This document shows positions 26,320 through 34,681 of a stretch of 64,000 nt of DNA, in pieces; the stretch's first letter is position 1; every line of letters starts with the position of its first letter. Under the pieces are notes generated by a model. That model was not told the DNA's origin. It saw nothing but the letters and a program-made list of their open reading frames with translations, and ran no database searches. Both the position numbers and the translations under genes were made by a program. The DNA is from Oceanirhabdus seepicola (GTDB taxonomy: Bacteria > Bacillota > Clostridia > Clostridiales > Clostridiaceae), in the NCBI RefSeq assembly GCF_023684385.1, contig NZ_JAGSOJ010000001.1:248001-312000 (forward strand). Direction: 5' to 3'.

Positions 26320-28296
26320 CTATAGACTAATATTCCTTTTAAATCCCACGTATGTGGCCACAAAATAAATAGAGTAAACTACTAAGAATAGAATCAATGT
26401 TGCTCCATAGAAGGTAAATGTAGTTGCTTCAAGCTGTGTTCCTCTTAAAAGCTGTTGATTTAACTTCATTGAAATAGTGAAACTAACTATGATAGGAATT
26501 ACTATTGGGAACATGAAGTAAATTAACAGTTGCTTAAACACCAATTGATTTCGTTCCTTCTCATAGAGACCTAATTGGTTTAATATCCTATATCTATACT
26601 TGTACTTTGCAGAATCACTTAACTGTTGAACCGCTAACACTGTAAATGCAACACATGCAAATACCAATGCAACATAGAAAATAGATGAAACCACTGTGAT
26701 AATGGCTGCCTTAACCTCATAATCAAGCCCTCCATTTTTCACCATAATATTGTCGTAAATCATATAGACACTATCTATTCCCATACCATGATCGATTTCG
26801 TAATCTCTATGACCAGAACTTGCCCATTTATCTGCATCCTGTAATATATAATTCTTAAGATTTTTATAAAGTTTTTCATTAGATTCCCTTTTCGTACTTG
26901 CTGCATACTGTGAATAATATACTTCCATTTCACTTACTGCTTCATCTGGTACTACCAATATAAATCCAGCACCATTTTGTCCATTTTGCGAAAAATTCTC
27001 TGAATAAACTCCCTTGCATGAATAAGTTATATTATCTATATCCATTGTTGGATTTTTTTCAATATATTGAATATAAGAATCTGATGCAGAAGAAACCGCA
27101 TGAATCAAGAACTCATTATCACTAAGGGTTATTTCATCCAGGCTTAGAAGTCTTCTTAAAACATTATAATCGCTTACTTTCAAATAGGTATCATATTGAA
27201 AATACCCACCTGAAATTTCATTCGCAACTAGTACATCCGTGTACGTACTAGTTGCCCCCTTATAAATACCATAAACAATACTTTCCTTTATCCAATCGTT
27301 TTCATCCATATAAGCAGATACATCTTCAAATTTTTCATCCTGATTAAGCACTGAAATACACACATCAAAGGGAACATACTGCTCTATTTCATCCTTGAAA
27401 CTACTTAATCCAACTGCGTAATTGCTGCTCAGTAAGGTTAGAGTAAATAGTACAGCTAAAGTTCCCATTGTAAATCCCATTGTATTAATCTTAGAGGATA
27501 GTTGACGGAATAGAAAAATATTAGTTTTCTTATATTTAAGAACTTTAGATTTTGAAAATACCATAACCATAACACCTGATATTCCCATATAAAAGCTATA
27601 GATAAAAAATACCACACAAATCAGAGTAACAATAACAGGTGCACCTTTCAGTGCTACAATTCCTGCAATTAAAGATAGTACAAACATAACGCAGCTTTTC
27701 TTAATGTTTTTGATTTTAATTACATCATTCTTTTTATCTACGTAAAGTAAATCACATATCTTCATTTTCTTTAGCCTTCTGTTGTTTTTTAATGTAACCA
27801 AGAACATGATTGCACCATAGTAAAGAATTGTAAGCAATAATGCCTTAATATCAAATCCTATAACAATATTAAAATCTTTTCCAAAGAAGGCCGTAACAAC
27901 AGCGGTGAGTAATTGGAATATAAAACTCCCTAGAATAACACCAAAAATAAAAGAAATTATCCCTAACAAAATATTTTCACAAAGAAAGAGTTTGGATATT
28001 TTTTTATTTTCCATACCAAGCAATAAATAGGTTCCAAATTCTTTACTTCGTTTATCAAGCATGAACCTGGTCATATAGTTAATAAGCCAGGCAATAATAA
28101 TTACAACAATAATAGAAAAAAGGACAAGTAAAAACATATAGTCTGTCATATGACTATTCATTCCGAGAATCATATCAGAAAACATCATAGAATTAAATGC
28201 AAACATTAAGGATACAACGATTGTAATAGTTATAATATAGATAAAATAATCCTTAATAGATCTTTTTACATTACGATATGCCAATTGGGTTAGCAT
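26320..28296 (-). CDS. bceB: BceB-type ABC transporter permease
   Basis: A 658-aa FtsX-fold permease with ten predicted transmembrane helices and the family's large extracellular domain (about 280-520) between helices 7 and 8. Such permeases, with BceA, remove lipid-II-cycle antibiotics (bacitracin, lantibiotics) from their targets and signal to a BceS kinase. The N-terminal LTQLAYRNVKRSIKDYFIYI is typical. The ATG at 28296 is preferred because GGAGG lies 11 nt upstream; a GTG at 28308 overlaps that site. The gene overlaps the bceA-like gene's 3' end, implying translational coupling. Confidence 0.9.
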   Translation of the reverse strand: MLTQLAYRNVKRSIKDYFIYIITITIVVSLMFAFNSMMFSDMILGMNSHMTDYMFLLVLFSIIVVIIIAWLINYMTRFMLDKRSKEFGTYLLLGMENKKISKLFLCENILLGIISFIFGVILGSFIFQLLTAVVTAFFGKDFNIVIGFDIKALLLTILYYGAIMFLVTLKNNRRLKKMKICDLLYVDKKNDVIKIKNIKKSCVMFVLSLIAGIVALKGAPVIVTLICVVFFIYSFYMGISGVMVMVFSKSKVLKYKKTNIFLFRQLSSKINTMGFTMGTLAVLFTLTLLSSNYAVGLSSFKDEIEQYVPFDVCISVLNQDEKFEDVSAYMDENDWIKESIVYGIYKGATSTYTDVLVANEISGGYFQYDTYLKVSDYNVLRRLLSLDEITLSDNEFLIHAVSSASDSYIQYIEKNPTMDIDNITYSCKGVYSENFSQNGQNGAGFILVVPDEAVSEMEVYYSQYAASTKRESNEKLYKNLKNYILQDADKWASSGHRDYEIDHGMGIDSVYMIYDNIMVKNGGLDYEVKAAIITVVSSIFYVALVFACVAFTVLAVQQLSDSAKYKYRYRILNQLGLYEKERNQLVFKQLLIYFMFPIVIPIIVSFTISMKLNQQLLRGTQLEATTFTFYGATLILFLVVYSIYFVATYVGFKRNISL

Positions 28297-29059
28297 GGTT
28301 AGAGCCACCTCCTAGCAGAGATAAAACATCTAGAATTTCACTATAAAACTGCTGTCTGGTTTTCTCTCCTCGTACTAGTACATTGAATATTGTTCCATCT
28401 TTTAAAAAGAGAATCCGCTTACAATAACTAGCAGAAAAAGGATCATGCGTAACCATCAAAATGGTTGCCATTAGCCTTTGGTTCATAGTATTCATAGATT
28501 CCAATAACATCTGTGCAGATTTTGAATCAAGAGCACCAGTGGGTTCATCTGCCAATATAAGTTTTGGATTATTAATTAATGCCCTTGCACATGCACATCT
28601 CTGTTTCTGTCCACCAGATACTTCATATGGAAATTTCTTTAGTATCTGAGATATACCCAATTGATCTGCTATTTTTTCTACCTTACTGTCAATTCCATTT
28701 GCTTTAGCATTGTTGATTGTTAAAGCCAAAGAAATATTCTCTTCAATGGTAAGTGTATCTAGTAAATTAAAATCCTGAAATATAAATCCTAAGTTCTCTC
28801 TTCTAAAACCTGCAAGTTCTCTATCTTCAATTTCTGTAATATCAGTATCATCATAGTAGATATGTCCAGCAGTTACTGTGTCAATAGTTGATATTACATT
28901 CAGCAAGGTTGTCTTTCCAGAACCTGAAGCTCCCATGATTCCTAAAAACTCTCCTTTTTCTACACCAAAACTGATATTTTCTAATACTTTAGTGATATTC
29001 CCCTCATTCCCATAGTATTTATCAATATTACTAATTTTAAGAATCTCATTCATGTTCAT
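28271..29059 (-). CDS. bceA: BceA-type ABC transporter ATP-binding protein
   Basis: A 262-aa ATPase of the MacB/BceA class: Walker A GASGSGKTT (43-51), Q-loop FIFQDFNL, signature VSGGQKQR, Walker B LILADEP, D-loop SALD equivalent GALDSKS, and H-loop THD. It powers the adjacent FtsX-fold permease. Upstream (29108-29121) is a BceR-like box. ATG with AAAGGAAG upstream. Confidence 0.93.
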   Translation of the reverse strand: MNMNEILKISNIDKYYGNEGNITKVLENISFGVEKGEFLGIMGASGSGKTTLLNVISTIDTVTAGHIYYDDTDITEIEDRELAGFRRENLGFIFQDFNLLDTLTIEENISLALTINNAKANGIDSKVEKIADQLGISQILKKFPYEVSGGQKQRCACARALINNPKLILADEPTGALDSKSAQMLLESMNTMNQRLMATILMVTHDPFSASYCKRILFLKDGTIFNVLVRGEKTRQQFYSEILDVLSLLGGGSNHANPIGIS

Positions 29060-29071
29060 TCATATCTTCCT

Positions 29072-29121
29072 TTCAAATAATATAAGCTGCATAATCAAGC
29101 TTTACAGTTACATTCTTGTCA
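29072..29121 (-). promoter_or_regulatory. BceR-like box and weak promoter of bceAB
   Basis: On the minus strand TGACA-AGAA-TGTAA (29121-29108) fits the known BceR-type pattern TNACA-N4-TGTAA. A weak -35 (TGTAAA), 16-bp spacer and TATATT lie just downstream. This is the arrangement expected for activation by the regulator at 30255-30926. Confidence 0.6.
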
Positions 29122-29191
29122 AAACTTAAGCTTATCTTAATTATAGAAGGAAATTCATAATTCTTGTATCTAACAGGATTACATTTATCTT

Positions 29192-30205
29192 TCAATTTTG
29201 CAAGATAAACTCTCCCCTTGGAAAACTAATTGTAATCTTCGTATATTTATCTATTTCAGATTCTGCATATATCTCTAATCCAAGTTTATTGCATAGCTTT
29301 TTACTTAGATACAACCCCATTCCTGTTGACTTCTCTGTTTTCCTTCCATTACTCCCAACAAAGTTTTTATCAAAGATTCTATTAATCTCACTTTCTTTTA
29401 TTCCTATTCCATTGTCTTCAATAACCAATACTGTTCCATTCTTCATCTCTTCTGTATATATCCTTATCATAGAATTTTCAGGTTTCTTATATTTTACTGA
29501 ATTGACCAATAACTGATTTACTATAAATTCCAGCCATTTGCCATCTGTGCAAACATAGGTGTTCTGGCATCTTTTTTCTATCTGAATGCCGTTCTGAATA
29601 AAAAACTGTATATTTTTACCAATTGTGCATGCTACAAGCTTATCCATATCTATTTTCTGTACCATATAATCTTTCCAGACCTCATTGGATCTGGCATAAT
29701 AAAGAGCTTTCTCCACATCATTTTCCATTTTTCTGAGTTCTAAAAGAATCTTTCGGGTTACATCTGTCTTATTGTTTTCACACATTAACTGAATTGATGC
29801 TATTGGCAGCTTCACCTCATGAATCCAGCTTTCAATGTATTCTTTATATTCCTGCCTATCATACTTAATACCATTCACCTGTTCTGTCATGGATTTTAAA
29901 GCTCTTCTTAAGATTGAAACATACTCTTTATCTTCTAATCGATATGGTTTTTCAATCATCTCAGAAATTAAGTACTTCTGCTCTAATAAATCTAACTTAG
30001 TCTTAATTCCATTAAAATATTTTTTCCTACTTATGTAATTGATAATAGTATATCCGATGAACACAATTGACCACGCTGCTAAAATAAGAGCAATTACCTC
30101 TAGATTATTTCCCATTGCATACAAAAACACCGATAAGGCTAGTCCACATGATATGTTCAGTAAAATGATTCCAATTTTATCTTTCAAATAATCTCTAAAG
30201 TTCAT
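29192..30205 (-). CDS. bceS: BceS-type intramembrane-sensing histidine kinase
   Basis: A 337-aa kinase with two closely spaced transmembrane helices (about 11-30 and 36-56) and almost no extracellular loop, the hallmark of BceS kinases, which read the flux state of their BceAB transporter. The phospho-acceptor is H129 in SWIHEVKLPI, with an HATPase_c domain (NQLLVNSVKYKKP, DNGIGIKESE, STGMGLYLSKKL) behind it. It lies upstream of bceAB in the same direction with its own GGAGG; the regulator gene precedes it by 49 bp. Confidence 0.92.
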   Translation of the reverse strand: MNFRDYLKDKIGIILLNISCGLALSVFLYAMGNNLEVIALILAAWSIVFIGYTIINYISRKKYFNGIKTKLDLLEQKYLISEMIEKPYRLEDKEYVSILRRALKSMTEQVNGIKYDRQEYKEYIESWIHEVKLPIASIQLMCENNKTDVTRKILLELRKMENDVEKALYYARSNEVWKDYMVQKIDMDKLVACTIGKNIQFFIQNGIQIEKRCQNTYVCTDGKWLEFIVNQLLVNSVKYKKPENSMIRIYTEEMKNGTVLVIEDNGIGIKESEINRIFDKNFVGSNGRKTEKSTGMGLYLSKKLCNKLGLEIYAESEIDKYTKITISFPRGEFILQN

Positions 30206-30254
30206 ATTTCCTCCAAGTATAGATAATAATCAATAAGTATGCCATGTAACTACA

Positions 30255-30926
30255 TCATACTTTATATCCTAACCCTCTTTTTGTTTCTATAAAATTCATT
30301 GCACCAATTTGCTCCAATTTCATTCTTATTCTTCTTATATTCACACTCAAATTATTATCATCAATATACATTTGGTTGTTCCAAAGATATTCAATAATCT
30401 CCACTCTAGGTATAATTTTGCCTGTATTATGAAACAAATAATACATTATTTTCAATTCATTTCTCGTTAATTCTACGGATTTGCCATTATATTCAATGAT
30501 TCCAGTTGCTATATTTAATTCAAGATTTTTATATATAAATGAATGGCCTTCATTATTTGAATTTCCATAAACTCTCTTTAGTACTGTAGAAATTCTAGCC
30601 AATAACACAGCTGAATTATAAGGTTTTGAAACATAGTCATCTCCACCCATATTTATACAATTAAGTTCATCCATTGATGTGTTACAGCTAGTGACAAATA
30701 TAATTGGAACTTCAGAAAAAGCACGGATTTCCATGCATATTTTTAGTCCGCTAGTTTCTGGCAGATTAACATCTAATAAAATTAAATCTGGGTTTTCATT
30801 TTTAAATGTATTAACAACATTCGTAAAATCAGTCACTTCAACAACTTCATACATCGCATTATGCAATAATACTATCAATTCATCCCGGATGCTTTTCTCA
30901 TCCTCAACAATCATAATTTTAAACAT
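30255..30926 (-). CDS. bceR: BceR-type response regulator
   Basis: A 223-aa OmpR-family regulator with receiver (1-115; phospho-acceptor D52 in LLDVNLPETSG) and winged helix (about 130-223, ending TKRGLGYKV). With the adjacent BceS-like kinase and BceAB-like transporter it forms a complete antimicrobial-peptide detoxification module. The box at 29108-29121 is the likely target. Confidence 0.92.
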   Translation of the reverse strand: MFKIMIVEDEKSIRDELIVLLHNAMYEVVEVTDFTNVVNTFKNENPDLILLDVNLPETSGLKICMEIRAFSEVPIIFVTSCNTSMDELNCINMGGDDYVSKPYNSAVLLARISTVLKRVYGNSNNEGHSFIYKNLELNIATGIIEYNGKSVELTRNELKIMYYLFHNTGKIIPRVEIIEYLWNNQMYIDDNNLSVNIRRIRMKLEQIGAMNFIETKRGLGYKV

Positions 30927-31197
30927 TCACATTCACCTTGCTATATTTATTTTATATCTTGTTTATTATCTTAGTTACTAACCTCACTTCACTTTGTAAA
31001 ATATTACTGAATTGTATTCAAAATAATATCTTTATGTAATATTCTATAAATTTCAAATCATTCCCTCTAAATTCCGTAGATATTCTAATATTTTTATATT
31101 TTTAATTAATATATAATAATACCCGTTATTTTCTAATATTCAATTTATAAATCACAATAACACAGTGAAGTTTTAGCCATAACTCAATTGACTAAAC
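30927..31197. other. Gene-free AT-rich stretch upstream of bceR
   Basis: About 270 bp between the bceR start and the micro-ORF terminator. It is very AT-rich with no coding frame or stem I can support; the bceRS promoter must lie here. Confidence 0.5.
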
Positions 31198-31240
31198 AAA
31201 CCTCCTACAATACTACTTTGCAAATAATATCAGGAGGTTT
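31198..31240 (-). terminator. Terminator of the micro-ORF unit
   Basis: AAACCTCCT and AGGAGGTTT pair across a 25-nt loop. On the minus strand the stem is followed by a T-rich GTTTGTTTAG stretch, 70 bp after the second micro-ORF's stop. Confidence 0.6.
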
Positions 31241-31309
31241 TGAGATAATATATTATTGATCAATTCTAAAATTATTTTACTGTTGTTTACCATACTACTT
31301 AGTTCTTCT

Positions 31310-31447
31310 TTACATTAATGATCTATTGATTAAGAATAAAATTTTATCTAATGAATCTTTATTTATCTTTTCTTGTTCATATTTCACTTTGTCTATCTTT
31401 CTTTGAATACTGTCTGCTCTATAATTCTTACTTCTTTCTAATTTCAT
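31310..31447 (-). CDS. Micro-ORF, 45-aa charged peptide (paralog B)
   Basis: A short gene with a strong ribosome binding site (AAGGAGG, 7 nt before the ATG). The peptide begins MKLERSKNYRADSIQRKIDK, continues VKYEQEKINKD and ends in a hydrophobic ILFLI-type stretch followed by NRSLM. It is highly charged and predicted helical, with no signal peptide or membrane segment. About 22 of 26 core residues match the adjacent micro-ORF, so both are probably real. It lies divergent from an HTH-TPR regulator and convergent with nothing. Function is unknown; a cytoplasmic regulator peptide or a small antiadaptor are possibilities only. Confidence 0.7.
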   Translation of the reverse strand: MKLERSKNYRADSIQRKIDKVKYEQEKINKDSLDKILFLINRSLM

Positions 31448-31476
31448 GATTGTTCCTCCTTATTACTTATTCTTAT

Positions 31477-31611
31477 TTACATTCCGTAAATTCTTATTAT
31501 GTGAGCTTTTCTTTCTTGCTCATACTTTACTTTATCTATCTTTCTTTGAATACTGTCTGCTTCGTAGTTCTCGCTTCTCTCAAGACTCTTCTTCATTCTT
31601 AGTAGTTTCAT
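31477..31611 (-). CDS. Micro-ORF, 44-aa charged peptide (paralog A)
   Basis: This peptide reads MKLLRMKKSLERSENYEADS, then IQRKIDKVKYEQERKAH and a short IIRIYGM tail. The ATG at 31611 sits 7 nt after GGAGG. The core ERSxNYxADSIQRKIDKVKY is shared with the copy 29 bp downstream, while the C-terminal tails differ, a pattern expected of a duplicated gene under selection on the helical core. Too short for standard gene callers. Located 267 bp upstream of, and divergent from, the HTH-TPR regulator. Confidence 0.7.
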   Translation of the reverse strand: MKLLRMKKSLERSENYEADSIQRKIDKVKYEQERKAHIIRIYGM

Positions 31612-31878
31612 AACTTCGCCTCCCTTAACTCTTAATCTTATAGTTATTTAAGTTTAATCTTATTGAACTCTTATAGTACAACATATGCACTTTGCCTAAT
31701 TTGTGTTACTAAATTTCAAAATTATTTAACTTTTTTTATTTTTCTAATCAGTTAATTGAATTTGTAAATTTTTTTGTACTATAATTAAATTATGGAATAT
31801 ACTATTAATATAAGAGACTTTTGTTCAAAGATTTTAACATTAATATACTAAAAAATAATAGTTTAAGGGTGTGAAAAA

Positions 31879-33207
31879 ATGAGTGCTACTATGGGTGAAA
31901 AAATTAAACGACTAAGAAAAGAATTAACCCTCACTCAATCTCAACTTGCTGGTGATGAGATGTCCAAAAGTATGTTAAGTCAAATTGAAAATAACGTAGC
32001 AAAGCCTTCAATGAAAACACTTAAGTACATTGCTTCAAAATTAAACAAACCAATATCATACTTTTTAAATGATGAAAATATTGAAAATTCAAAACCAATT
32101 GAACTTCCAATAGAATTGATAAATATGAAATTAAAAAATATTGATGAATTCCTTAAAAATATAAATGGTGAAAAAGCAAAAGAAGAAACTGAGAAATTAT
32201 TAGAAGAGTATAATTTTAATAAAAATAGTAAGATCTATGCGGATGTTATTTATAGATTAGGGGGAAGTTTAAATTTATTAAACAAATTTGATGAAGCTGA
32301 AGATTTAATCAATAAATCAATCAAAATATATTTAGATAATAATCTCTATATCAACGCTGCTAAAACTTATCTAGAATTAATAGACCGTCACTGGGATGTA
32401 TTTGACTACGAAAAGTGCCTTAAATTAACAAAAGAAGCAAATGAAATATACAATAAATCTAGTACAAAAGATACTTTTTTTGAAATTGAGCTCCTCTACA
32501 TGAAGTCTATAATGTATTCTACTCTTGCCGATTTCAAAAAAACATTATCAGTACTCCAAGAAGCCATAACACTATCAAATGATGAAAAAACCTATTATAA
32601 AATAGATGAAATATATAAAATTTATGCACTTATAAATTTCAAAGAGGGCGATTATGAATCTTTCAAATATAATTTAAATAAAGCAAAGCAGTATGCAGAA
32701 TTTACCGAAAATAAAAAAACACTTTCTATTATTGAATATAACTTAGCCGAATATGAAAATGAAATGTTCAATCCCTATTCAGCTCTTGAACATTTAGAAC
32801 GTTGTTCAACAGAATATAATCGAAAAGATCATTGGGTTCAAATAGAAAAAGCTAGATCATTTTATCTTCTGAAAGAATATGACACTGCACTGAAAATTAT
32901 AAAAAAAGCTGATTATCCTTCAAGATATAAGCACAGACTTGATTATCTAAATATATGGAAAGGCAAAATTTATGAAGGACTTATTTTAAACAAACTTGGA
33001 AACTCCTCAGAAGCAATAGAATCAATAAATGAAGGTATTAAAAAAATGGAATTTTTCTCAGATTCCAAAGAACTTGCTTTTGCTTATAAATCATTAAGTG
33101 AAGTTTATGGTGAAATGAAAAACTATAAAGAAGCTTACATTTTTTTGCAAAAGGCTGTTAATATTGAAGATTCTTTAAAATTTTTACGATTAAAAAGCAG
33201 CAATTGA
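31879..33207 (+). CDS. HTH-TPR transcriptional regulator (RRNPP-like architecture)
   Basis: A 442-aa protein with an N-terminal Xre-type helix-turn-helix (about 5-65: KIKRLRKELTLTQSQLAGD...SKSMLSQIENNVAKPS) and about eight tetratricopeptide repeats over residues 75-435. This is the architecture of peptide-responsive PlcR/NprR/Rgg-like regulators and of Clostridium Qsr proteins. Classic partners encode a secreted pro-peptide; the divergent micro-ORFs at 31310-31611 lack a secretion signal, so any link is inferred from proximity. ATG with a weak GGGTGTG site. Confidence 0.85.
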   Translation: MSATMGEKIKRLRKELTLTQSQLAGDEMSKSMLSQIENNVAKPSMKTLKYIASKLNKPISYFLNDENIENSKPIELPIELINMKLKNIDEFLKNINGEKAKEETEKLLEEYNFNKNSKIYADVIYRLGGSLNLLNKFDEAEDLINKSIKIYLDNNLYINAAKTYLELIDRHWDVFDYEKCLKLTKEANEIYNKSSTKDTFFEIELLYMKSIMYSTLADFKKTLSVLQEAITLSNDEKTYYKIDEIYKIYALINFKEGDYESFKYNLNKAKQYAEFTENKKTLSIIEYNLAEYENEMFNPYSALEHLERCSTEYNRKDHWVQIEKARSFYLLKEYDTALKIIKKADYPSRYKHRLDYLNIWKGKIYEGLILNKLGNSSEAIESINEGIKKMEFFSDSKELAFAYKSLSEVYGEMKNYKEAYIFLQKAVNIEDSLKFLRLKSSN

Positions 33208-33256
33208 AACCATCTTTACAATGAATAAAACAATTTAATAATAATTGCATAAGAAT

Positions 33257-33291
33257 ATGATATGGAGCTAGGATTAACCTAGCTCTATATT
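33257..33291 (+). terminator. Terminator after the HTH-TPR gene
   Basis: ATGGAGCTAGG and CCTAGCTCTAT pair around ATTAA, 50 bp downstream of the stop. Confidence 0.65.
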
Positions 33292-33312
33292 AAAAATATC
33301 AAAATATTTGAA

Positions 33313-33436
33313 GTCAGGATGTTGAAAAAGTCCAATCTCATCGTCACTAAGACTCGCTGTGCTGCTCGAGTACTATTTGTACACTGCGCTGCTCGCTCAT
33401 CTTGTTCCTTGACCTTGGGCTTTTTCAACGCCTGAA
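33313..33436. repeat. Palindromic dispersed repeat, copy 1 (124 bp)
   Basis: Begins GTCAGGATGTTGAAAAAG and ends CTTTTTCAACGCCTGAA, so its ends are complementary. Its interior (TCACTAAG, GCTGCTCGAGTAC, TTCCTTGACCTTG) matches the reverse complement of the element at 56503-56629. It lies between converging genes (HTH-TPR and galM). Confidence 0.75.
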
Positions 33437-33529
33437 ATTCTTAAGACAGAAAACAGAGTAAAAACAATATGTTATACTTTGTCAACAAACTCACTTCAAA
33501 ATATTTGAAGTCTTTTGTTGCCAATATGT

Positions 33530-34582
33530 TTAGCAATTAAAAAATTTATATTTTGTGCAAGCTGTGTACACTTCTCCTGATTCATATACTTTACATGGAA
33601 AACTTGGTTGATTTATTGCATCAGGATAATCTTGAGTTTCCAGACATACACCAAGATTTCTTTCAGATTCTCTACCTCCACTTAATATCAGCTCATCCCC
33701 CATTTGGTTTGATGCATATATTACAACAACTGGTTGATCCGTAGAAATCTCCATACCTCTTCCACTTTTTTCGTCTTCTAATTTAATTTGAGCAATCTTA
33801 CTCTTATTAAATACCCAAGGATGATCGTATCCACCACAATTTAAGAGTTGCTCTTCCTGTTTGTTTATATCTTCACCGATTTTCTTTTCTTCAGTAAAAT
33901 CAAACACTCCACCTTTTACATCAGCAATTACTCCAGTTGGTATTGTTTGATCGTCTACATATATAACATTGTCAGCCTTTAATGTTAATTTATGATTTAA
34001 AATATTATCTTTTAAATTTCCACTTAAATTAAAGTAAGTGTGGTTTGTTAAATTGATCAGTGTTTTTTTATCACTCACACCACTAAACTTTATTTCAAAT
34101 TCATTTTGGTCTGTTAATGTATAGGTTACTTGAGTTTTTAAATTTCCTGGGAATCCTTCTTCACCGTCAACACTTAAGTAATTCAATACTAAACTAACAC
34201 TATCTTCATCAATTAAATTTTTTGTATCCCAAATAGCTTTATCAAATCCCTTGTTTCCACCATGAAGGTTATTCACACCGTTATTTTGAGCAAGTCTATA
34301 TTCCTGGCCATCTATTTCAAATCTCCCCTTTGAAATTCTTCCAGCAGATCTTCCTACTATACATCCGAAATAGGGTGATTGTTCCTCATATTCACTAATA
34401 GTATCAAATCCTAAAACAATATTTTCAAATTTTCCATCTTTACCAGGTGTAATTATCTCCCTAATAATTCCACCGTAGTTTAAAACTTTAACTTTGATGT
34501 TATTTTTATTGATTAGTTCAAATTCTAAAACTTCTTCACCACTTTTAAGTTTTCCAAATACCGATTTCTTTATAGTTTTCAT
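33530..34582 (-). CDS. galM: Aldose 1-epimerase (mutarotase)
   Basis: A 350-aa galactose mutarotase interconverting alpha and beta anomers. Visible are GRSAGRISKGRF, the NNLHGG segment, LTNHTYFNLSG containing the catalytic-type histidine, GGYDHPWVF, and the catalytic-type glutamate in CLETQDYPDAIN. Length is standard. Last gene of galK-galT-galM, 99 bp after galT, with its own GGAGAG ribosome binding site. Confidence 0.93.
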   Translation of the reverse strand: MKTIKKSVFGKLKSGEEVLEFELINKNNIKVKVLNYGGIIREIITPGKDGKFENIVLGFDTISEYEEQSPYFGCIVGRSAGRISKGRFEIDGQEYRLAQNNGVNNLHGGNKGFDKAIWDTKNLIDEDSVSLVLNYLSVDGEEGFPGNLKTQVTYTLTDQNEFEIKFSGVSDKKTLINLTNHTYFNLSGNLKDNILNHKLTLKADNVIYVDDQTIPTGVIADVKGGVFDFTEEKKIGEDINKQEEQLLNCGGYDHPWVFNKSKIAQIKLEDEKSGRGMEISTDQPVVVIYASNQMGDELILSGGRESERNLGVCLETQDYPDAINQPSFPCKVYESGEVYTACTKYKFFNC

Positions 34583-34681
34583 ATTATCTCTCCATAACTT
34601 TTCTTTGTAGAAGTTCTACCCATTAGGCAAGTTTAAAAAATTAAAAGTCAGTATACTAGTCTATTTTGTATCTTTAACATG

